Positions 23,039 to 30,337 of a stretch of DNA of 30,337 nucleotides are shown here, piece by piece. Both the position numbers and the translations under genes were made by a program. The stretch lies in the NCBI GenBank assembly GCA_017613225.1, contig JAGAEH010000220.1, forward strand, positions 1 to 30,337, written 5' to 3'. Numbering within the stretch: position 1 is the stretch's first letter; every line of letters starts with the position of its first letter. This DNA comes from Lachnospiraceae bacterium (GTDB lineage: Bacteria > Bacillota > Clostridia > Lachnospirales > Lachnospiraceae). The notes under the pieces were generated by a model. That model was not told where the DNA came from. It made no database searches and saw nothing but the letters and a program-made list of their open reading frames with translations.

Positions 23039-24446
23039 CAGTATGCCGTACCTTTGCCTGTATTTTTTTCGCCTGCTCCCGGTGCTTCTCCTCCGTGTCC
23101 GAGGAAAAGCCCTCGGTACTGTCGTCGGCGGTAAAGAACACCATCACGGTCTGGAACAGGATCCGCAGATCGTTCCAGATGCTGAAGCTTTCGATGTAGA
23201 CCAGGTCCATCATCAGCTTGTCCCGGGGGCTGGTGTTGTAGCGCCCGTGGATCTGGGCGTAGCCGGTGAGGCCAGCCTTCATGCGGTGCCTGTAGATGAA
23301 CTCCGGCAGTTCCTCCGAATAGAGATACTCATGCTCCAGCATCTCCGCCCTGGGTCCCACCAGGCTCATCTCGCCCTTCAGCACGTTGACGAACTGGGGC
23401 AGCTCGTCGATGCGGAACTTGCGCAGCACTTTGCCCACCTTCGTCACCCGGTCGTCTCCGGTCACGGTCATGCGCTGGCCGGAGTTCTCCTTCATGGTGC
23501 GGAGCTTGTAGATATTGAAGATCCGCCCGTTGATGGTCACGCGGTTCTGCTTGAAGATCACCTTGCCGTGGTCCTCCAGCTTGATGGCAATGGCCGCGAT
23601 CAGCAGGACCGGCGAAGTCAGGATCAGGCCCACGCCGGAGATGAAGATGTCCCCCAGCCGCTTCAGGATCCGCTGGCCCATGGTCATGCTGTTCACCCGG
23701 GAGGCCAGCATGGCCTCGTCGTGCATCACGATCACGTTGGAAAAGCGGGTCATCACGCCGTTGATGTCCATGATCCGGTAGATGTTCTTATGCCTGCTGT
23801 AGCAGTACTGCAGCAAGCCGTCCAGTTCCAGGTCCGGCAGCTCGCCGATGAAGATGGTCTCCGCCGCGCAGATCTCGTCCTTCAGGGCGGGATCGTCGAT
23901 GGTGATGGTCTTCTCCACCCGGTACTGCTTTTTATAGCGCTCCACGCCGTGCATGAAATTGGGGCGGTCCCCCTCTTTCTCGACGATCAGCAGGCTCTTT
24001 TCGGGGTCGGTAAAGGAAAAGTAGATGGCGTTGCCGGCATAGGCGAAAAAGGTGATCACGGCGATCTGGATCACCATGGCCAGCAGCACCCAGAGGATAT
24101 CCACCCCGAAGTAGGGGTAGAGGGAGTTGTCGGTGGTGTTGTTGGTGTTCATGACCACCATCATCATGAAGGTGATGACGTCGGTGATCACGATGGAGAG
24201 GGACAGGGAGAGGATGATGGGCTTGCTCTTGCGCTTACCCACGTCATATTTGCCGTAGATCTTGGACATGGCGATGCTGCCGAACAGGAAGGTCAGCAGC
24301 ATGACCGCCGAAGTTCGGGAGATGGCCAGGACCCAGCTGTTGTTGATGTACAGAAGTCCGAACAGCACGAACAGAAGTGCGATATAGAGCAAAATACGCA
24401 CCAGTGCAACGATACTGTCACGGCATCTGTAGGCAAACCTCTTCAT
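23022..24446 (-). CDS. Initiating sugar transferase (polyisoprenyl-phosphate hexose-1-phosphate transferase)
   Basis: The 474-residue product has four N-terminal membrane segments (about 11-34, 45-62, 78-98, 113-138) and a soluble middle region with a GELPDLELDGLLQYC strand. A membrane re-entrant helix (about 268-290) precedes the bacterial sugar transferase domain (about 259-438). Family signatures are KLEDHGKVIFKQNRV, FNIYKLRTMKE, the catalytic Asp347-Glu348 in RIDELPQFVNVLKGEMSLVGPRAE, and GLTGYAQIHGRYN. Such enzymes transfer a sugar-1-phosphate to undecaprenyl phosphate, the first step of a lipid-linked polysaccharide unit. The ATG follows AAGGATCGTTT and lies nine bases after the VanW gene. 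Confidence 0.95.
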   Translation of the reverse strand: MKRFAYRCRDSIVALVRILLYIALLFVLFGLLYINNSWVLAISRTSAVMLLTFLFGSIAMSKIYGKYDVGKRKSKPIILSLSLSIVITDVITFMMMVVMNTNNTTDNSLYPYFGVDILWVLLAMVIQIAVITFFAYAGNAIYFSFTDPEKSLLIVEKEGDRPNFMHGVERYKKQYRVEKTITIDDPALKDEICAAETIFIGELPDLELDGLLQYCYSRHKNIYRIMDINGVMTRFSNVIVMHDEAMLASRVNSMTMGQRILKRLGDIFISGVGLILTSPVLLIAAIAIKLEDHGKVIFKQNRVTINGRIFNIYKLRTMKENSGQRMTVTGDDRVTKVGKVLRKFRIDELPQFVNVLKGEMSLVGPRAEMLEHEYLYSEELPEFIYRHRMKAGLTGYAQIHGRYNTSPRDKLMMDLVYIESFSIWNDLRILFQTVMVFFTADDSTEGFSSDTEEKHREQAKKIQAKVRHTDEQES

Positions 24447-24455
24447 AAACGATCC

Positions 24456-26165
24456 TTATTCTCCGGTCTCGACTTCGTCTTCCGCAGACTTCGTATCTTC
24501 CGTCGTGGCCTCTTTTGTCGGCGCTTCCGTGGTCTTTTGTTCTTTCTTCTTCGTGGACGCCTCGGTGGTCTTCTCCGCCTTCGTCGTCTCGGCAGGCGCT
24601 TCCGCGGTCTCCGTCTGAGGCGCCGCCGTCGTCTTCTCCGTATGCTTCCTGGTGGTCTTCTCCCTGGTGGCGTGCTCCGTGGTCACCGGGATCGTCCCCT
24701 GGGTGATGGTCTGGTAAGAGGCGTTGTAATAATCCGTTTTAAACTGGACCGTATCCACCAGCTCGCCGTCCTCGTAGACCGTCTTCTGCAGATAGGACAC
24801 GCACTCGTCGTGGTTGGAGCCCTTCTTTTCAATATAGTCCGCCGGCATGTTGGGGTCTTCTTTGTAGATGGTCTCGGAGACGATGCGCTCCACCACCACC
24901 GCTTCATAGACCACCTTGTGGTTTTCGGAACGGTATTCCTTGCCGTAAATGGTAAAGGTCAGGGTCGCACCGTCGCAGCTGGAGGCGATGTAGATCGGCG
25001 CGCCGGTGTCGTTGGTGAACACCAGGTCCTTGGTCCCCCAGGAGATGGCGGCGTCGAAGGAAGGCTGCGCGTAGGAGACCAGCATGGAGTGGTTGTAGCG
25101 CTTGTCGATCTGGATCTCCGATTTCAGCAGGGCGTTGTACAGGGTGGTGGCCACCTGGCAGACGCCGCCGCCGTAGGCTTCCACGGTCTCGCCCTCCAGA
25201 TACTCGCCGGCCAGCTCATAGCCGTTCTCCGGCGTGCGCTCCTTCATGGCGGTGCTGACGGAGACGCTTTCCCCGGGCATCACCACCATGCCGTTCAGAT
25301 TGCCGCTGCCCACGCGGATGTTGGTCTTGCGGCCCTCGTTGCTGCTGGCGTATTCCGTCGTGTAGCTTCCCAGGCGGTCCTGGATCTGGCTTAAGGCCTC
25401 CGTGGTGCGGGCAGGGACGTCCAGCTCCACCGCAGCTTCCGCGGACATGCCGTGGGACAGGCCCCCGGCAACGGCCTTTTCAATGTTGGCGCGGGTGGCA
25501 TCCACGTCGGTGTGCCAGCCCGTCACCGAAGGCGCCACCACGAATTCGCCGTTCACCCGGGTGATCTCCGCGTCCCTGGCGTCGGTGTTCAGGATCTCGA
25601 TGTTGTTGCTGATGAAGGCGTTGACCTTGTTCTCGTCCAGGGAACACTTGGCGGAAAAGACCACCTTGTCCACCCGGATGTCCGTCAGCTCCTTGTAGCG
25701 GCGGATCAGGCCGCCGTACTGCCCCAGGAACACGGATTCCTCCACCATGCCGCTGGTGTCGAAGGTGAAGCCCAGGTCGTACAGGGTCGTGGTAAACGTC
25801 TGGTCCCCGGCGCTGATGGTGAAGGTATCACCGGCAATGCCGTCGTACAGGTTGAAGATGGCCTCGGCCGCCTGCTTCGCGTTCATGCCGCCAAGGGAGA
25901 TCATCTCGCCGTCCTCGGAACCGGCGTAGATGCCGTCCGCGATCAGGATGGTCTCGTCGATCTCCAGGTTTTCGGGGCGCTTCGGACGGGAGGGCTTTTC
26001 GCTCTCCTGTTCTTCCGTTTCATCTTCGGTGCTCTCGATCAGACCGGAAAAGTCCAGATCCCCCGCGCCGGCATAGGCCGGTGCCGCCTCTTCCGCGAAC
26101 GCGTTCACGCAGAGGCACACGGCCATCAAAAGTGCTGTCAGATATATAAAAAATGATCTCTTCAT
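24456..26165 (-). CDS. Secreted VanW-family protein with G5-like domain and Thr/Lys/Glu-rich tail
   Basis: The 569-residue product has a signal peptide (1-24, ending AFA). Two regions resembling PG_binding_4 modules span about 75-290 (YDLGFTFDTSG, VTGWHTDVDATRANIEKAV). A VanW domain follows (TNIRVGSGNLNGMVVMPGESVS, AYGGGVCQVATTLYNALLKS, YNHSMLV). A G5-like region (about 415-490, VVYEAVVVERIVSETI) leads to a low-complexity tail from 491. VanW-family proteins are widespread wall-associated proteins of Gram-positives; the YoaR-like architecture is known but the activity is not settled. It is the first gene of the polysaccharide operon, nine bases before the initiating transferase, with a good promoter and a hairpin leader. 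That placement suggests a role in linking or organising the glycan at the wall. The tail resembles the linker of the NlpC/P60 paralogue. Confidence 0.92.
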   Translation of the reverse strand: MKRSFFIYLTALLMAVCLCVNAFAEEAAPAYAGAGDLDFSGLIESTEDETEEQESEKPSRPKRPENLEIDETILIADGIYAGSEDGEMISLGGMNAKQAAEAIFNLYDGIAGDTFTISAGDQTFTTTLYDLGFTFDTSGMVEESVFLGQYGGLIRRYKELTDIRVDKVVFSAKCSLDENKVNAFISNNIEILNTDARDAEITRVNGEFVVAPSVTGWHTDVDATRANIEKAVAGGLSHGMSAEAAVELDVPARTTEALSQIQDRLGSYTTEYASSNEGRKTNIRVGSGNLNGMVVMPGESVSVSTAMKERTPENGYELAGEYLEGETVEAYGGGVCQVATTLYNALLKSEIQIDKRYNHSMLVSYAQPSFDAAISWGTKDLVFTNDTGAPIYIASSCDGATLTFTIYGKEYRSENHKVVYEAVVVERIVSETIYKEDPNMPADYIEKKGSNHDECVSYLQKTVYEDGELVDTVQFKTDYYNASYQTITQGTIPVTTEHATREKTTRKHTEKTTAAPQTETAEAPAETTKAEKTTEASTKKKEQKTTEAPTKEATTEDTKSAEDEVETGE

Positions 26166-26182
26166 TCTAACCCTTCATCGCG

Positions 26183-26216
26183 CGACCATACTTTTCCATC
26201 TTAATGGTAATGGTCG
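26183..26216 (-). promoter_or_regulatory. Inverted repeat in the leader of the VanW/polysaccharide operon
   Basis: On the minus strand, CGACCAT (26216-26210) pairs with ATGGTCG (26189-26183), and an inner CCAT/ATGG with loop TAAG sits between. The nested hairpin lies between the promoter and the ribosome binding site. There is no T-run. It could be an operator or an RNA-binding site. Confidence 0.45.
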
Positions 26217-26224
26217 TTCTTTGT

Positions 26225-26254
26225 AGTATACACCGGAAGGGCGTGGTCCTGCAA
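26225..26254 (-). promoter_or_regulatory. Promoter of the VanW/polysaccharide operon
   Basis: On the minus strand, TTGCAG (26254-26249), an 18-base spacer and TATACT (26230-26225). It lies in the malQ to VanW gap and gives a leader of about 50 bases. Confidence 0.7.
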
Positions 26255-26271
26255 GTTATAAAGTTAAGAAA

Positions 26272-27744
26272 TCAGGCTCTCCCGTATAGGGCCAGCAGCT
26301 TTTTGATGGCCTTGGGGTCCAGTTTCTCAAGCTGTCCCTCCTGCAGACGCCAGCACCAGTTGTGGGCGCCCACGGTGCCGGGTTCGTTGATGCGGGCTTC
26401 GCTTCCCAGGCCCAGCAGGTCCTGGATCTGCGCCACGAACAGGTCGGAGACGCTGGCGATGCCGGCCCGCAGGATGGCGTCCGGAAGGTCCTTTTCGTCC
26501 TTCACGTTCAGATATTCCATGGCGAAGGCCTTGTCCGCTTCGGGATAGGTGGCCAGGGTGCCCAGCAGCGTGTCGTTGTCATGGGTGCCGATGTAGCAGA
26601 CGCTGTTTGCCCTGTAGTTGTGGGGCAGGAAATTGCTGTCCCCCTTGCTGTCAAAGGCAAAGCCCAGTACGTTCATGCCGGGCCATCCGGAGTCCTCCCG
26701 CAGTTTCACGGTGGAGGGCTGCAGCAGTCCCAGGTCCTCCGCGATGAAGGAGAGCTTCGGGAACCAGCTGTTCAGAACGCCGATCAGGTTCATCCCGGGG
26801 CCCTTCACCCATTCGCCGACCTTCGCGTCCTTCCTGCCGGCGGGGATCACGTAATAGCGGTCGAAGCCCAGGAAATGGTCTATGCGGATCCGGTCGAACA
26901 GCTTTCCGGCGGCGTCGATGCGGCGGATCCACAGGCCGTAGCCGTCGTGCTTGATCTTCTCCCAGTTGTACAGAGGGTTGCCCCAGTTCTGGCCGTCCTC
27001 GTTGAAGGGATCCGGCGGCACTCCCGCGCCGGCGCTCTGGCTCAGATCCGGCTCCAGCTGGTAATACTGGGGCTCGGTCCACACGTCGGCGGAATCCGGC
27101 GCGCAGTAGATGGGCAGGTCGCCGATGATGTCGATGCCCTTTTCGTTGGCGTAGGTCTTCAGCGCCTTCCACTGTTTGAAGAACAGGAACTGCAGCCAGG
27201 CATAGCGGTCGACGCGGTCTTTCAGCATCTCCGCGTAATGGAGCACCGCCGCCGGCTTTTTCAGGCGGATGTCCTCGTCCCAGGCGGACAGGGGCTGGTC
27301 GTGGTAGTATTCCTTAATGGCGGAGAACAGGGCGAAGTCCGGCAGCCAGGGATTATCCGTGCGGAAGGCGGCCAGTTCATCTTTGTAGATCTCCTTGCCT
27401 TTCTCATAGGTGCTCATTAAAAGTTCCGTTCTGGGGCCGATCAGATGATCATAGTCCACTTTGCCGGGGTTGGGCATTTTGGCGGCTTCCAGCTGATCTT
27501 TTGTCAGCACGCCGTCTTTTTTCAGCATCTTCAGGTCGATGAGCAGCGGATTGCCCGCGTGGGAGGAACTGCTCTGATAAGGGGAATTGCCAAAGCCCGT
27601 AGGGCCCAGGGGGAGCACCTGCCAGCTCTTCATGCCGCAGGCTTTCAGGAAATCGACAAATTCATAGGCACAGCGGCCGAAGGAGCCGATGCCGTAATCG
27701 TTATGCAGGGAAAAAACAGGAAGTAAAATACCGGCGCTTCTCAT
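26272..27744 (-). CDS. malQ: 4-alpha-glucanotransferase (amylomaltase, GH77)
   Basis: The 490-residue length is normal for bacterial MalQ. It begins RSAGILLPVFSLHNDYGIGSFG, with WQVLPLGPTGFGNSPYQ (41-57). The GH77 catalytic residues are all visible: nucleophile Asp289 (RIRIDHFLGF), acid/base Glu336 (FIAEDLG) and transition-state Asp389 (GTHDND). The enzyme transfers alpha-1,4-glucan segments between maltodextrins in the cytoplasm, releasing glucose. The ATG follows AAAGGACCTCATC. I see no terminator between its stop and the VanW promoter 105 bases downstream, so readthrough into the polysaccharide operon is possible. It is divergent from the GH42 gene. Confidence 0.96.
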   Translation of the reverse strand: MRSAGILLPVFSLHNDYGIGSFGRCAYEFVDFLKACGMKSWQVLPLGPTGFGNSPYQSSSSHAGNPLLIDLKMLKKDGVLTKDQLEAAKMPNPGKVDYDHLIGPRTELLMSTYEKGKEIYKDELAAFRTDNPWLPDFALFSAIKEYYHDQPLSAWDEDIRLKKPAAVLHYAEMLKDRVDRYAWLQFLFFKQWKALKTYANEKGIDIIGDLPIYCAPDSADVWTEPQYYQLEPDLSQSAGAGVPPDPFNEDGQNWGNPLYNWEKIKHDGYGLWIRRIDAAGKLFDRIRIDHFLGFDRYYVIPAGRKDAKVGEWVKGPGMNLIGVLNSWFPKLSFIAEDLGLLQPSTVKLREDSGWPGMNVLGFAFDSKGDSNFLPHNYRANSVCYIGTHDNDTLLGTLATYPEADKAFAMEYLNVKDEKDLPDAILRAGIASVSDLFVAQIQDLLGLGSEARINEPGTVGAHNWCWRLQEGQLEKLDPKAIKKLLALYGRA

Positions 27745-27794
27745 GATGAGGTCCTTTCAGATCGTTGTTCTAATTCCTGCGCGGCCCTTTCCGC

Positions 27795-27823
27795 GGCCCG
27801 GTCACGGGAGTCCCGTCCGGGCC
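27795..27823 (-). promoter_or_regulatory. Strong GC-rich hairpin in the malQ leader
   Basis: GGCCCGG (27795-27801) pairs with CCGGGCC (27817-27823), and inner ACGGG (27804-27808) with CCCGT (27812-27816), leaving a two-base bulge. It lies in the predicted 5' untranslated region of malQ, about 50 bases before the start. No T-run follows on the minus strand. Confidence 0.55.
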
Positions 27824-27871
27824 CTGACGCCTCCAAAACAGGGCGGCGGGATCCACGCAGGTATTTAGTTT

Positions 27872-27880
27872 ATTATATCA
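27872..27880 (-). promoter_or_regulatory. Extended -10 promoter of malQ
   Basis: On the minus strand, TGATATAAT (27880-27872) is a perfect TGnTATAAT. The -35 region is poor. The predicted leader is about 120 bases and contains the GC-rich hairpin. Confidence 0.65.
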
Positions 27881-27919
27881 GAAAACTCAATATGAGAAAA
27901 GCGCAGGTTCAAAAGAGTT

Positions 27920-27947
27920 TTGACGGAGCGGGATCCTATTGTATTTC
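27920..27947 (+). promoter_or_regulatory. Weak candidate promoter of the GH42 gene
   Basis: TTGACG (27920-27925), a 16-base spacer and TATTTC (27942-27947). The -10 is poor. It is the only TTGA-type box in the gap in the right orientation that I see. Confidence 0.3.
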
Positions 27948-28036
27948 CCCCGGTTTTCCTGTAGATTTGGATGCAGAGGAGTCCGCGCGGCGGTCATGGG
28001 GACTGCCGGAAAGACCCTCCCGGAGGTACGTTTACG

Positions 28037-30223
28037 ATGCAGAGACATTGGCTGGATAAAGAAAGACGGCTGCGGCCGGAAAACAGGTTTGGAGCGGAGC
28101 CGGCCCCCGGCGCGGAGCGGGAAGAGACCGATCTGCAGGGAGATCCCCGGGACGTCCTTTGCCCGCAGGAAGAAAAGCGCCAGGCGTTTCAGTGGCAGCA
28201 GTTCACCCTGGGCGTCTGCTACTATCCCGAGCAGTGGCCGGAGGAGCTCTGGGCGGAGGATCTGCAGCGGATGAAAGCCCTGGGGATCTCCGTCGTCCGC
28301 ATAGCGGAATTCGCCTGGACGGTGTTCGAACCGGAGGAAGGGCACTATGACTTCAGCCTTTTCGACCGGTTCCTGGAACTCTGCGCTGAAGCCGGGATGC
28401 AGGTCATCTTCGGAACGCCCACGGCCACGCCGCCGGCCTGGCTGACGGAAAAGTACCCGGAAGCGCTGAACGCGGACATCCACGGCCATCTGCTGCGCCA
28501 CGGCGCCAGGCGGCATTACAATTACAATTCGCCGGAGTACCGGCGTCTGACCGCGGGCATCGTCACGGCGCTGGCGGAGCACTACGGGCAGCACCCGGCC
28601 GTCATCGGCTGGCAGTTGGACAACGAGCTCAACTGCGAGACGGACGAGTTCTATTCCGAGGCGGACCATCTGGCCTTCCGCAGGTTTTTGCAGGAGAAAT
28701 ATCAGACACTGGACGCCCTGAACGAAGCCTGGGGCACCCGCTTCTGGAGCCAGACCTACACGGACTGGGACCAGGTGTTCGGGCCCCGTCCGGTGGTCCC
28801 CGGCGGTGAAAACCCGCACATGCTGCTGGATCACAGCCGCTTCGTGTCGGAGAGCTGCCTGAGCTTCGCCGCGCTGCAGACGGATATCATTCGGAAATAC
28901 TGCAAACCCGGGGACTTCGTCACCACCAACGGAATGTTCTCCAACCTGGACAACCACCGGCTCGGGCAGGAGATCCTGGACCTTTTCACCTTCGATTCCT
29001 ACCCGGACTTCGCCTTTGCCAGGGACCGCGGCGCCGCAGACGAACGGGACATGAAGGACCGGCGCTGGAGCCTGCGGCTGACAAAGGTCCGCTCCGTCTG
29101 CCCTCACTTCGGCATCATGGAGCAGCAGTCCGGCCCCGGCGGCTGGACCAGCTGCATGGAGATGCCGGTGCCCCGCCCCGGCCAGCTGCGGCTCTGGGCC
29201 CTGCAGTCCGTCGCCCACGGCGCGGACTTCATCAGCTTTTTCCGCTGGCGCACCGCCCTCTTCGGCACGGAGATCTACTGGCACGGGATCCTGGATTACG
29301 ATAACCGGGACAACCGGAGGGCGGCGGAAGTGGCCGCGCTGGCGAAGGAACTGGAAAAGATCGGCGCCCTGTGCGGCGCGAATTTCGTCTCCTCCTTTGC
29401 GCTGGTCTCCGATTACGACAATGAATGGGACGCCCGCCATGACGTGTGGCACCGCCGCGTCGCGGAGCACAGCGAAAAGGAGATCTTCGCCTTCGCGCAA
29501 AAGAACCACGTGCCCTTTGACGTGCTCGACCTGCGGGATGAGACGGATATTGCCGCCCTCTCCCGTTATCCGGTTTTGCTCTATCCGCATCCCATGATCA
29601 TGACCGAGCGCCGGGCAGCGCTGCTGAAAGAATACGTGGAAGGCGGCGGCACGCTGATCCTGGGCTGCCGCTCGGGACTGAAGGAAGTACATGGTCACGT
29701 GGTGATGCTGCCCCAGCCGGGCTTGCTGCGTGAACTGACCGGCACCGACGTGCGGGAGTTCACCTTCGTGCATCCGGACGAGGAGACCGATCCGGCCACG
29801 CCGCTGTTCAACGACGTGCTGGAAGTGACCGGGGACGCCGAAGTCCTGGCCAGGTACAGGCACTCCTTCTATAGAGGGGAGCCCTGCCTGACGGTGAACC
29901 GCGTGGGCAAGGGCAGCGTCTATCATCTGGGCAGTGCCTTTTCCGGGGAGATGCTGGATAAGATCTTTGGTCACGCCGGCGCGCAGAGTCCCTTCGACCG
30001 CCTGGTCTCCGCCCCGGAGGAGGTGGAACTGGTGATGCGGGAAAAGGACGGACGGCGCTTCGTGTTCGCGCTGAATTATACAGACAGGGATCAGACGGTC
30101 TTCTGGAAGAGGCCCGTCAAGTCTCTCCATAAAGACGCCCCGATGGTGGGGGCACAGGTCCTTCCGCCCTTTGGGGTCGAAGTGGTTGAACTCAGGTATG
30201 AGAGATATAATAGATTGATTTGA
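28037..30223 (+). CDS. GH42 family beta-galactosidase
   Basis: The 728-residue product has a GH42 TIM barrel at about residues 55-445, starting FTLGVCYYPEQWPEELWAED. Catalytic residues are the acid/base Glu197 (GWQLDNELNC) and nucleophile Glu362 (FGIMEQQSGPGGW). A trimerisation-type domain (about 450-650, with a VLLYPHPMIMTE strand) and a small beta domain at the C-terminus follow. The family hydrolyses beta-galactosides, including plant or mucin-type galacto-oligosaccharides, usually in the cytoplasm; there is no signal peptide. I chose ATG at 28037 because GGAGG lies ten bases upstream. This leaves about 50 charged residues before the barrel, longer than most relatives, and I see no in-frame start closer to it. 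It is divergent from malQ. Confidence 0.94.
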   Translation: MQRHWLDKERRLRPENRFGAEPAPGAEREETDLQGDPRDVLCPQEEKRQAFQWQQFTLGVCYYPEQWPEELWAEDLQRMKALGISVVRIAEFAWTVFEPEEGHYDFSLFDRFLELCAEAGMQVIFGTPTATPPAWLTEKYPEALNADIHGHLLRHGARRHYNYNSPEYRRLTAGIVTALAEHYGQHPAVIGWQLDNELNCETDEFYSEADHLAFRRFLQEKYQTLDALNEAWGTRFWSQTYTDWDQVFGPRPVVPGGENPHMLLDHSRFVSESCLSFAALQTDIIRKYCKPGDFVTTNGMFSNLDNHRLGQEILDLFTFDSYPDFAFARDRGAADERDMKDRRWSLRLTKVRSVCPHFGIMEQQSGPGGWTSCMEMPVPRPGQLRLWALQSVAHGADFISFFRWRTALFGTEIYWHGILDYDNRDNRRAAEVAALAKELEKIGALCGANFVSSFALVSDYDNEWDARHDVWHRRVAEHSEKEIFAFAQKNHVPFDVLDLRDETDIAALSRYPVLLYPHPMIMTERRAALLKEYVEGGGTLILGCRSGLKEVHGHVVMLPQPGLLRELTGTDVREFTFVHPDEETDPATPLFNDVLEVTGDAEVLARYRHSFYRGEPCLTVNRVGKGSVYHLGSAFSGEMLDKIFGHAGAQSPFDRLVSAPEEVELVMREKDGRRFVFALNYTDRDQTVFWKRPVKSLHKDAPMVGAQVLPPFGVEVVELRYERYNRLI

Positions 30224-30262
30224 GATTTAAATACTTGATTCGCCCTCCCAATGAAAGCGAAA

Positions 30263-30295
30263 GCCCCGTCCCGTGCAAGCACGGGCGGGGCCTTT
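30263..30295 (+). terminator. Intrinsic terminator of the GH42 gene
   Basis: GCCCCG, a one-base bulge, CCCGTG, loop CAAG, CACGGG, CGGGGC, then CTTTCCC. The 12-pair GC-rich stem is strong but the T-run is short. It lies about 40 bases after the stop codon. Confidence 0.75.
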
Positions 30296-30337
30296 CCCAT
30301 TTTGGGATAAAGTAACGGATCGCTCCGCTGCTTCGCA

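Noticed and set aside
23004..25394. A 796-codon plus-strand frame opposite the sugar transferase and VanW genes
   Set aside because: Its composition is that of an antisense shadow; the minus-strand genes have full family signatures and ribosome binding sites.
27887..30130. A 747-codon minus-strand frame opposite the GH42 gene
   Set aside because: Shadow frame without recognisable motifs; the plus strand encodes a complete GH42 enzyme with both catalytic glutamates.
30319..30337. GATCGCTCCGCTGCTTCGCA at the right edge, similar in style to the repeat at 8349
   Set aside because: Only a fragment is in the window, too short to identify as a copy.

Overview
The window looks like a chromosomal segment of a GC-rich anaerobic Firmicute, most likely Clostridia of the Lachnospiraceae type. 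The signs are strong AGGAGG-type ribosome binding sites, occasional TTG and GTG starts, BspA-type leucine-rich-repeat surface proteins, a reverse rubrerythrin beside a C_GCAxxG_C_C protein, long-form HPF, RNase J, a VanW protein, and several exported proteins with Thr/Glu/Lys or poly-Ser linkers. This is inferred from gene content, not from a marker gene. I see no rRNA, tRNA, CRISPR array, insertion sequence or phage gene.

Left part (1-8.3 kb). An ECF sigma factor with an N-terminal zinc ribbon runs off the left edge. It is preceded by an 82-residue ORF that overlaps it. A secreted 17-repeat LRR/Fn3 protein follows, and its upstream region shares an 18-base block with the sigma operon, so the sigma factor may control both. 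Next come a GlsB/YeaQ-type membrane protein, a secreted Ig-like/Fn3 protein, a redox operon (C_GCAxxG protein, reverse rubrerythrin, small membrane protein) and divergent hpf.

Middle part (8.4-12 kb). Two tandem NlpC/P60 cell-wall hydrolases share one architecture (signal peptide, two SH3 modules, charged helix, linker, catalytic domain). Their linkers differ completely: one is poly-Ser, the other is ten TTKAKEKE-like octapeptides. Each has a good promoter, and the downstream gene's -35 box lies in the loop of the upstream gene's terminator.

Envelope-glycan locus (12-26.2 kb, all minus strand, transcribed right to left). The order is VanW protein, initiating sugar transferase, GT2, GT2, GT4, GT2, Wzx-type flippase, two O-antigen-ligase/polymerase-type proteins, and RNase J with a long Lys/Ala-rich N-terminal tail. 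Most junctions overlap or are very short. This looks like a Wzx/Wzy-type surface polysaccharide assembly line: the initiating enzyme loads a sugar phosphate on undecaprenyl phosphate, four glycosyltransferases extend it, the flippase exports it, and the ligase-like proteins polymerise or attach it. A second promoter lies immediately before the first ligase-like gene. No chain-length regulator, tyrosine kinase or sugar-nucleotide synthesis gene is in view.

Right part (26.2-30.3 kb). malQ (4-alpha-glucanotransferase) and a GH42 beta-galactosidase are divergently transcribed. The GH42 gene ends in a terminator near the right edge.

No gene-free stretch exceeds 300 bases. The longest (27745-28036) holds the divergent malQ/GH42 promoter region and a strong hairpin.
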